Assembly: GCA_030609975.1 (NCBI GenBank)
Contig: JAUWSR010000208.1
Location: forward strand, 1-6,963
DNA length: 6,963 nucleotides
Direction of reading: 5' to 3'
DNA from: Acidobacteriota bacterium
Lineage (GTDB): Bacteria > Acidobacteriota > Aminicenantia > Aminicenantales > Aminicenantaceae
Shown in pieces: positions 1 through 5,154 of this stretch; position 1 is the first letter of the stretch, and every line of letters begins with the position of its first letter. The notes below the pieces were generated by a model. That model did not search any database and had not been told where the DNA came from. It was given only the letters and a program-made list of their open reading frames with translations. The translations under genes and the position numbers were made by a program.

Positions 1-198
1 CAGACCTGTTCCTTTAAGTATCTCGACGAAAGCATCATAATCACCGTGAAGATCGGCAATGGCCACGATGCGGGAGATCCCGCTCCACTTCCAGCGAGTA
101 CTCTCTGCCTGCAGGAAGAGTGCGGTTAGAAGCAGCCAACACACCGGCAGAAAGATAATCCTATGAAATTTTTCCATAAATCCCTTGTTCTTCAACAT
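1..198 (-). CDS. Exported calcineurin-like metallophosphoesterase, N-terminal part only
   Basis: Only the first 66 codons are in the window; the gene runs off the left edge. Read on the minus strand, it begins with a basic n-region and a hydrophobic stretch (about residues 14-29, IIFLPVCWLLLTALFLQA), which looks like a signal peptide or membrane anchor. It continues into RIVAIADLHGDYDAF at about residues 43-57. The D-x-H-G-D block (Asp49, His51, Asp53) is the first metal-binding motif of calcineurin-like phosphoesterases. Its surroundings resemble periplasmic PPP/Shewanella-like phosphatases. The later GD and GNH motifs lie outside the window, so substrate and activity cannot be judged. The start at 198 is preceded by GGAG with short spacing. 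A second in-frame ATG at 177 follows AAGG at better spacing and gives a more typical signal peptide, so the true start is unsettled. The gene is divergent from the STAS gene. The family is fairly sure; the specific function is not. Confidence 0.75.
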   Translation of the reverse strand, partial: MLKNKGFMEKFHRIIFLPVCWLLLTALFLQAESTRWKWSGISRIVAIADLHGDYDAFVEILKGTGL

Positions 199-210
199 AA
201 TCTCCGCCTA

Positions 211-227
211 TCTGAATGGCCTTCAGA
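211..227. repeat. Perfect 6-bp inverted repeat at the predicted start of the metallophosphoesterase transcript
   Basis: TCTGAA (211-216) and TTCAGA (222-227) are perfect inverted copies separated by 5 bp. Given the promoter placed at 235-263, this would form a stem-loop at the very 5' end of the minus-strand mRNA, just ahead of the ribosome-binding region. Alternatively it could be an operator overlapping the start site. A 6-bp inverted repeat can occur by chance, so the function is inferred from position only. Confidence 0.4.
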
Positions 228-234
228 CGGCAGT

Positions 235-263
235 ATTATACCATAATCAAAAAACCATCACAT
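235..263 (-). promoter_or_regulatory. Extended -10 promoter of the metallophosphoesterase gene
   Basis: On the minus strand, 243-235 reads TGGTATAAT, a perfect TATAAT with an extended-10 TGn. A weak -35 (ATGTGA, plus-strand 258-263) sits 17 bp upstream. Transcription would start near 228, about 30 nt before the ATG at 198. The AT-rich stretch between the two elements is typical of a sigma70-type promoter. The call rests on consensus match alone. Confidence 0.6.
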
Positions 264-298
264 CACTTTCCCTAGACTCGGCAAGAAAAAGGATTGAC

Positions 299-329
299 TT
301 TAAATTCTCTATTTGATAAAGCTTATACT
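299..329 (+). promoter_or_regulatory. Weak candidate promoter for the STAS gene
   Basis: TATACT (324-329) is a good -10. The only partner is TTTAAA (299-304), 19 bp away. A better -35, TTGACT (294-299), is 24 bp away and too far to pair. Initiation from TATACT would fall near 336 and leave a leader of only about 8 nt, inside the apparent AAAGGG ribosome site (333-338). The promoter is therefore either for a near-leaderless mRNA or wrongly placed. Low confidence. Confidence 0.3.
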
Positions 330-343
330 CAGAAAGGGCTAAA

Positions 344-691
344 ATGGAAATCAATCTTCGCGAAAAGAACGAGATCACAATATTCGATATCAAGGGAGAG
401 ATCCGACGCTCGGAGATTACCGATGTCACCCTTCATCAGATTGTAAAAGACCAGTTGGATGACGGCAAGAGATCCATCCTGCTCAACCTGTCCGGTGTAG
501 AATTTATCGACAGTTTTGGCGTAGGAGAGATATTGGCCAGTTATATCTCCACTCAGAATTTAGGCGGAAAACTGAAACTCACGCAGATCTCCAAGAAGCT
601 CTATATCGTTTTCCAAGTCACGATGCTCACCAAAGTACTCGAGATCTTCGATGAAGAGCACACCGCTCTCAACAGTTACACCCAAGATTAA
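344..691 (+). CDS. STAS-domain protein, anti-sigma factor antagonist type (SpoIIAA/RsbV-like)
   Basis: This 115-aa protein is one STAS domain, the usual length for a stand-alone anti-sigma factor antagonist. Such cytosolic proteins are controlled by phosphorylation on a serine. The unphosphorylated form binds a kinase/anti-sigma factor or another partner, and a SpoIIE/RsbU-type phosphatase restores it. Visible signs are the beta-strand start EITIFDIKGEI (10-20), the strand ILLNLSGVEFIDSFGVGEIL (45-64), and the GGKLKLTQIS strand (74-83) that follows the central helix. Asp56-Ser57 align with the phosphorylated Asp-Ser of SpoIIAA and RsbV. The next residue is Phe58 where Ser or Thr is more common. 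AAAGGG lies 5 bp before the ATG and supports this start. It is the first gene of a plus-strand run, 30 bp before the transporter-like gene, and the matching phosphatase family lies two genes on. The sigma factor or other target is unknown. The family is sure; the circuit is inferred. Confidence 0.9.
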   Translation: MEINLREKNEITIFDIKGEIRRSEITDVTLHQIVKDQLDDGKRSILLNLSGVEFIDSFGVGEILASYISTQNLGGKLKLTQISKKLYIVFQVTMLTKVLEIFDEEHTALNSYTQD

Positions 692-721
692 CTTCCATTC
701 CCCCCTTGCTGATCCAAAACG

Positions 722-3202
722 ATGGGAAACAACCGCATCTATCGTCTTTTGGCTCGCGTTGTGGACATCAAGCCCGGCGAAGAGCGCTTAGCCGTTGCTT
801 TTTTCCTCTATTTTTTTCTGATCACATTCCCATATCACATCATTAAGCCGATTCGGAGAGCCACCCTTCTCAGCTCTTTGGGCGAAGAGTATTTGCCCCT
901 AGCGTATCTGTTGGCAGCCGTTTTCACTGGTTTTGTGGTCGCCATGCACACACAGATCCAGTCACGAATCTCCATGCCTATCCTTACCCGGGCCAGCCTT
1001 CAATTTTTCAGCCTGACCGCTCTCCTGTTTTGGGCGCTTCAACCCCAGGAAGAAACGGCGTGGATCCCGCTTGTCTTTTGGGTTTGGACCAATATTATGG
1101 TGGTCGTGCTCATGGCGCATTTCTGGCTTACTGTGCACACCATAATGAATCCTCGGGAATATCGAAGACTTGTGGGCCTTTTTGTCAGCGGCGGCATCCT
1201 AGGAGGTACGGCTGGTGGTTTGGTGACTTCGCTCCTGGCTAAAACTGTTTTTTCTGACTATTTACTGCTCATTTCGTCCGGATTGTTGTTTGCCTGTATC
1301 TTCGTGATCAAAGTGATTTTGGAACTCAGCAAACAGCGCTTGAGTTCCGCTCAGAAATCCAACTCTTCAACACCACCACTTAAGACAGATACCCCAAAGA
1401 TCGGTTTTAAAGAGAGTTTTAACACTGTCCGCCGGAGCCGCTATCTGTTATTGATAGCCGCGATCGTCATGCTGACCATGATCGTCTCCACTTTGATCGA
1501 CTTTCAGTACACAACGGTCGTGCATGAAAATATTCAGGGGAAACAGGACTTAACAGCATTTTTCGGCCTATTTAATGCCTGTCTAATGGTGTTTGCTTTT
1601 CTTTTAAACCTTCTCATGACCAGCCGTATCATTAAGAATTTTGGCATCAAAGTCACACTTCTGCTCTACCCCATCGTTTTATTCCTGGGCTCCATCGGCA
1701 TCGGGATAGCTCCCCTTCTCGGCTTTGGGCTTTTTCTAAAAGGCAGCGACAAAAGCCTTTCCTACTCCCTCAATCAATCGGTGAGGGAGATACTCTATAT
1801 CCCTCTGGATCCCGACATTAAAAACCGCGCGAAAGTTTTCATCGACACGTTCTTGAATCGTATGGGAAAAGCGATCGGATCTCTGATCCTTATGGCCCTG
1901 CTCCATTTCTCCCTGGGCTTGAACGCCATCAGCTTGATCTCCTGTATCTTGATCTTGGTTTGGATTCTCCTTAATCTAAAAGTCAGCCGTGAGTATGTGA
2001 CCACGGTTAAGCAAAACATCAAGCTGAAATGGGGCCGTGCCGATAAGGCAGTCACGGATATTCTGGATATCGACCACACCAAACTGGTGTTTGATACTCT
2101 TGAGAGCAGAAATCGCAGCTCCGTCTTGTATGCCATGCATATGTACGATCTGCTTCAACAAGATAAATTGACCCCGGATATAAAAAGGCTTATCTCGCAA
2201 AAATCCGATGAACTGCAGGCTGTTTCCTTGAGTGATATGTTCAATGCTGAAGGCGCCACCTGGTTCCCAGAGATGGGAGATGAACTAAGTCAAGATGCCC
2301 TCCGATCCGATATCCAGGAGATCATGTCACTGGATGCTTACCAACAGGTGATGAAACTGCACGCTGAACATGTTATGGAAGCCAGCAAAAAGACCGAGAT
2401 TGAAAAGATGGAGATTGCAAAAGCGGTCGGGATGATGGATACAGATGCTCGTATGCTGGAGATTCTCTCTCCCCTGATCTATGACGACTCTCCCGAAGTA
2501 GCCAGGTACGCAATCGAAAGCGCGGCTAAACTCAAAATAACAGAGCATATCCCTGCTATCATTCATAAACTGGGACATCCTTTGAACCAAGAAGACGCCG
2601 TCTCCGCCCTCAGCAAATTTGGGGAATCTGCCATCCCTACTTTAAAAAATTACTTGAGAGACAGCCATAAACCGATCGAATTGAAGCAGGCTCTAGTGAC
2701 CGCTTTAGCCCGCATCGGAAGCCGCGATGCCACTGAAGTCCTGCTCAAAGAATTGGACAGAAAAACCAGTGGTTTGGATACGGAGATCATCGATGCACTC
2801 GATAAGATCCGTTCAGAAGATCCACATGCCCACATTTCCCAGAAAAGCATAAAAAGAAAAACCCTTTTGGTCATCAAATCCTATTGCCGGGATTTTTTAA
2901 AGTTGCAGGGCTTAAAGCCCGGTAAAAAAGAAGATGAGATCAGGATTCCACTTCAGAGACAGCAAACCGTTGATTTCATGAATATCTTCAAGCTGCTGGG
3001 ATTGTTTTATTCTCACGAGGATATCCGAAAAGCCTACCAAAATTTGAAGACCGGAACTCCGGACTCAATGGCATATGCAGTCGAAATGATGGATAATACT
3101 CTCAAGAAGGACTTACGAGACTTGATCCTCCCGCTTATTGAAGACCTGTCGTCTTCTGAGAGGGAAAAAAAGTTCCGCCAGTTGATCAAAAGTCTCGATT
3201 GA
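722..3202 (+). CDS. NTT/TlcC-like (ADP/ATP translocase family) membrane protein with C-terminal HEAT repeats
   Basis: This 826-aa inner-membrane protein has two parts. Residues about 20-420 form 11-12 hydrophobic segments (for example 23-42, 58-76, 88-106, 112-137, 149-172, 178-202, 240-262, 278-300, 309-338, 383-420). This matches the MFS-related nucleotide transporter family that includes Npt1/Npt2 and TlcC. Diagnostic stretches are the start VDIKPGEERLAVAFFLYFF (14-32), IIKPIRRA (40-47), GGILGGTAGG (157-166) and a SLNQSVREILYIPLD...KAFID-like block (349-375). Residues about 560-700 contain three to five helical HEAT-like repeats. A charged helical tail runs to the end. Intracellular parasites use such proteins for ATP/ADP exchange. 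In free-living bacteria the role of HEAT-fused members is not settled, so nucleotide transport is not asserted. The start is fixed by a stop codon at 710-712 and the lack of another nearby ATG, but no Shine-Dalgarno is seen. Probably cotranscribed with the STAS gene. C-terminal residues 750-826 are unassigned. Confidence 0.85.
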   Translation: MGNNRIYRLLARVVDIKPGEERLAVAFFLYFFLITFPYHIIKPIRRATLLSSLGEEYLPLAYLLAAVFTGFVVAMHTQIQSRISMPILTRASLQFFSLTALLFWALQPQEETAWIPLVFWVWTNIMVVVLMAHFWLTVHTIMNPREYRRLVGLFVSGGILGGTAGGLVTSLLAKTVFSDYLLLISSGLLFACIFVIKVILELSKQRLSSAQKSNSSTPPLKTDTPKIGFKESFNTVRRSRYLLLIAAIVMLTMIVSTLIDFQYTTVVHENIQGKQDLTAFFGLFNACLMVFAFLLNLLMTSRIIKNFGIKVTLLLYPIVLFLGSIGIGIAPLLGFGLFLKGSDKSLSYSLNQSVREILYIPLDPDIKNRAKVFIDTFLNRMGKAIGSLILMALLHFSLGLNAISLISCILILVWILLNLKVSREYVTTVKQNIKLKWGRADKAVTDILDIDHTKLVFDTLESRNRSSVLYAMHMYDLLQQDKLTPDIKRLISQKSDELQAVSLSDMFNAEGATWFPEMGDELSQDALRSDIQEIMSLDAYQQVMKLHAEHVMEASKKTEIEKMEIAKAVGMMDTDARMLEILSPLIYDDSPEVARYAIESAAKLKITEHIPAIIHKLGHPLNQEDAVSALSKFGESAIPTLKNYLRDSHKPIELKQALVTALARIGSRDATEVLLKELDRKTSGLDTEIIDALDKIRSEDPHAHISQKSIKRKTLLVIKSYCRDFLKLQGLKPGKKEDEIRIPLQRQQTVDFMNIFKLLGLFYSHEDIRKAYQNLKTGTPDSMAYAVEMMDNTLKKDLRDLILPLIEDLSSSEREKKFRQLIKSLD

Positions 3203-3208
3203 ATTTAC

Positions 3209-3238
3209 TTGATATTGTTCCAACTTACAGAATATAAT
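3209..3238 (+). promoter_or_regulatory. Near-consensus sigma70-type promoter of the FHA-GAF-phosphatase gene
   Basis: TTGATA (3209-3214) and a perfect TATAAT (3233-3238) are 18 bp apart in the 53-bp gap after the transporter gene. The start of transcription would be about 3243-3247, only some 9-13 nt before the ATG at 3256. The phosphatase can therefore be transcribed independently of the two genes upstream. This is the clearest promoter match in the window. Confidence 0.65.
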
Positions 3239-3255
3239 CACAATACAGATTAACC

Positions 3256-4926
3256 ATGGCAAAGCTTTTCATCTATCCCAAAAAAGGCGATCCGTTTCAC
3301 ATCAAGATCGAAGATAAGCCCATGGCCCTCGGTCGTGCGGCGGAGAATGAGATCCCTGTCCCCGATCCATTCTGTTCGAGCAAGCACGCTCTGGTGTTTA
3401 TCAAAGAAAACAAGGTCTTTATTCAGGACAATAACAGTAAAAATGGTGTTTTTGTTAATGGAAAGCGTATCCAAAACGAAACCGAATTAAAAAAAGGTGA
3501 TGAGATCCTGATGGGATCCACCCGCATTGTGTATGACTTGAAGATCGATACCAAAGTCGAAGTGACGGATGAACCTTCCTCATCTGCCAACATCAACACC
3601 ATCCTTCACTTAAAAGACGTCCTTAAGAAGCCCGATATCAACACCACGATCCGGGCTGACGCCAAGTCCTTGGATATCGATGTCATCAAATCCGAACACA
3701 AGGATTTCTCGGTCATAAGCGAAGTCAGCAAAGCGCTGATCCTTCACAAACCTTTAGACGAGCTTCTCGAACATATTATGGACCTCATCAGTGAAAGAAT
3801 CGATATGGACCGCGGGATCCTCATGTTGAAAGAAGACGAACAGTTCATCCCCAAAGTCGTCCGGATCAATAACAAGCAGTTCATGAACCAGAAGATCCAA
3901 GTCAGCCAGAGTATCATCAACACGGCGGTTGAAAGGCATTCCTCCATCCTTATCTCGGATGTCCAGTCGGATGCACGCTTTCGCGCCCAAGACAGCATCC
4001 TGAAGCTCAATATCCAGTCAGCCATGTGCGTGCCCTTGTGGAACAATCGTGAGATCATCGGCATCATCTACTCGGACCGCATCTCCCTTAAGCAGCAATA
4101 TACCGACGACGACCTCCGGCTGCTCACCCTGCTTTCCAACCTAGCGGCGGTCAAGATCGAAAACGCCATGCTTTTTGAGCAAGCTCTTGAGAAGGAGAAG
4201 ATGGAAAAAGAGCTGTCTCTAGCCGCTCAGATCCAACAAGATCTTCTTCCCAAGGCCAGCCCGGACTGCAATAATTATGAGATTGTGGGCGTCAATCTCC
4301 CCTGTTATCAAGTCGGCGGCGATTACTATGATTATATCAATATCGATGAAGACCGCGTCGCTGTGGTTATAGCGGATGTCTCAGGGAAGGGTGTCAGCGC
4401 ATCGCTGTTAATGGCCTCCCTGCGCGCTGCCCTGCATGCAGAGGTCAACCCGGATTATGACATAAAAAAAATGGCGGCTAAGCTTAATAATTTCGTTCAC
4501 AGCAGCTCCTCCTCCAACAGTTTTATCAGTTTTTGTTACTGTGAGCTCAATAGACAGAACGGAGAGATCCGGTATATCAACTCCGGACACAACCCGCCGA
4601 TCATCATTGACAAGAAAAAAGGAATTCAAAGGATGGAGACATGCGGCCTCTGTCTGGGCATGTTTCCCAAACAAGAATATGAGGCCAAAACTCTGGTATT
4701 AAATCCTGGAGATACGGCCCTTTTGTATACAGACGGATTTACAGAAAGCCGCAATCCCCAGAACGAAGAATTCTCCGAAGAAGGCCTCATCCGGATTCTT
4801 AAGAAAAGCATAAAACTCTCAGCAGGTGAGATAATTGCCAACATCTGTGAAGCCCTCAAAGACTTCACAGCCGGTACCGACCCCTTTGATGACATGACCC
4901 TTGTCGTCATCAAACGTACGGGCTGA
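3256..4926 (+). CDS. FHA-GAF-SpoIIE/PP2C serine phosphatase (RsbU/SpoIIE type)
   Basis: This 556-aa soluble signalling phosphatase has three domains. The N-terminal FHA domain (about 1-98) has the phosphothreonine-binding hallmarks Gly26-Arg27, Ser42/His44, Asn59-Asn60, Asn63-Gly64 and Asn68-Gly69. A GAF domain (about 150-303) includes AMCVPLWNNREIIGIIYSDR (256-275). A charged linker helix (304-330) leads to the SpoIIE/PP2C domain (about 315-553). The metal-binding acidic residues of this family all appear present: Asp356 in GGDYYD, Asp374 in ADVSGKG, Asp493 in YTDGFTE and Asp545/546 in FDDMTLV. The enzyme should therefore be active. The family dephosphorylates phosphoserine on STAS anti-sigma antagonists, and the STAS gene at 344-691 is the obvious candidate substrate. 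The FHA domain suggests recruitment to a phosphothreonine protein, and the GAF domain suggests ligand or dimer control. No Shine-Dalgarno precedes the ATG, but a later start would break the FHA domain. Confidence 0.93.
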   Translation: MAKLFIYPKKGDPFHIKIEDKPMALGRAAENEIPVPDPFCSSKHALVFIKENKVFIQDNNSKNGVFVNGKRIQNETELKKGDEILMGSTRIVYDLKIDTKVEVTDEPSSSANINTILHLKDVLKKPDINTTIRADAKSLDIDVIKSEHKDFSVISEVSKALILHKPLDELLEHIMDLISERIDMDRGILMLKEDEQFIPKVVRINNKQFMNQKIQVSQSIINTAVERHSSILISDVQSDARFRAQDSILKLNIQSAMCVPLWNNREIIGIIYSDRISLKQQYTDDDLRLLTLLSNLAAVKIENAMLFEQALEKEKMEKELSLAAQIQQDLLPKASPDCNNYEIVGVNLPCYQVGGDYYDYINIDEDRVAVVIADVSGKGVSASLLMASLRAALHAEVNPDYDIKKMAAKLNNFVHSSSSSNSFISFCYCELNRQNGEIRYINSGHNPPIIIDKKKGIQRMETCGLCLGMFPKQEYEAKTLVLNPGDTALLYTDGFTESRNPQNEEFSEEGLIRILKKSIKLSAGEIIANICEALKDFTAGTDPFDDMTLVVIKRTG

Positions 4927-4941
4927 TCCCAATCCACCCCT

Positions 4942-4958
4942 GATTATCTTGGATAATT
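4942..4958. repeat. AT-rich stem-loop just after the phosphatase gene
   Basis: ATTATC (4943-4948) and GATAAT (4952-4957) pair perfectly around a 3-nt loop, 15 bp past the stop codon, with a possible G-T pair outside. The stem is weak and no T-run follows, so it is not called a terminator. Its right arm overlaps the first copy of the TGGATWATTCACG motif. Confidence 0.35.
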
Positions 4959-5035
4959 CACGAGTTCAAGTCGTTTTACGTTTCAGACAGAATCTGCTAT
5001 TATCCCTAGCGCGAACAGCCTGGATTATTCACGGG
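4949..5035 (+). repeat. Two direct copies of a TGGATWATTCACGRG motif
   Basis: TGGATAATTCACGAG (4950-4964) and TGGATTATTCACGGG (5021-5035) match at 13 of 15 positions and lie 71 bp apart in the gap between the phosphatase and the M16 genes. An inverted, shorter relative is present near 5138-5150. Repeated terminal-like motifs of this kind suggest remnants of mobile-element ends or repeated protein-binding sites. Confidence 0.5.
4975..5003 (+). promoter_or_regulatory. Candidate extended -10 promoter for the M16 operon
   Basis: TTTACG (4975-4980) is a 4/6 match to the -35 consensus. It is followed 17 bp later by TGCTATTAT (4995-5003), an extended -10 element with a 5/6 TATAAT match. Transcription would begin near 5010 and give the M16 mRNA an unusually long, structured leader of about 145 nt. 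It is the only reasonable promoter seen between the phosphatase and the M16 genes. Confidence 0.45.
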
Positions 5036-5150
5036 CCGAGGTTGCACATGAGTTGTAGTGAACTACAGCGATGGGGCTACAACGAAGTCGATGTGTAGAG
5101 ATCGACCCGCCCGTAGGGTAAAAAATAGTTCAGCCAACGTGATTTCAAGG
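5019..5150. mobile_element. Possible degenerate MITE-like element with imperfect terminal inverted repeats
   Basis: The left end reads CCTGGATTATTCACG (5019-5033). The right end, read on the opposite strand (5150-5138), is CCTTGAAATCACG. The two agree at 11 of 13 aligned positions if a 2-nt gap is allowed. The 132-bp interval is rich in inverted repeats and codes for nothing convincing. A CCTnGATT-type terminus recalls IS1380-family ends, but no transposase is present and no target-site duplication is visible. The interval could instead be a structured mRNA leader. Tentative. Confidence 0.3.
5052..5106 (+). other. Cluster of competing stem-loops in the M16 leader region
   Basis: GTTGTAG (5052-5058) pairs perfectly with CTACAAC (5077-5083). 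Its inner part TGTAGT (5054-5059) also pairs with ACTACA (5062-5067), so the two hairpins exclude each other. A third hairpin joins GTCGAT (5087-5092) and ATCGAC (5101-5106), with another TGTAG in its loop (5094-5098) that could pair with the CTACA at 5077-5081. The arrangement could serve a folded RNA leader, paired protein-binding sites or a palindromic mobile repeat. It does not match a riboswitch class I can name. Confidence 0.4.
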
Positions 5151-5154
5151 AATA

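Noticed and set aside
294..322. TTGACT as the -35 of the STAS promoter
   Set aside because: At 17 bp spacing the -10 would be TAAAGC, a poor match, and the good TATACT is 24 bp away.
1795..2877. Minus-strand open frames inside the transporter gene
   Set aside because: They lie opposite a long, well-supported membrane-protein frame, overlap one another and show no recognisable domain or ribosome site.
4943..4957. Rho-independent terminator after the phosphatase gene
   Set aside because: The stem is only 6 bp, mostly A-T, and is not followed by a T-run.
4901..5098. 65-codon plus-strand reading frame across the end of the phosphatase gene and the intergenic gap
   Set aside because: It starts inside the phosphatase gene in another frame, has no ribosome site, and runs through the inverted-repeat region; its sequence matches no domain I know.
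5041..5120. tRNA or other standard structural RNA in the M16 leader gap
   Set aside because: The hairpins do not form a cloverleaf, and no conserved T-loop or acceptor pairing is seen.
5105..5126. Terminator formed by ACCC...GGGT followed by an A-run
   Set aside because: The stem is 4 bp. On the plus strand the run after it is A, not T; on the minus strand the run precedes the stem, so it fits no terminator in either direction.
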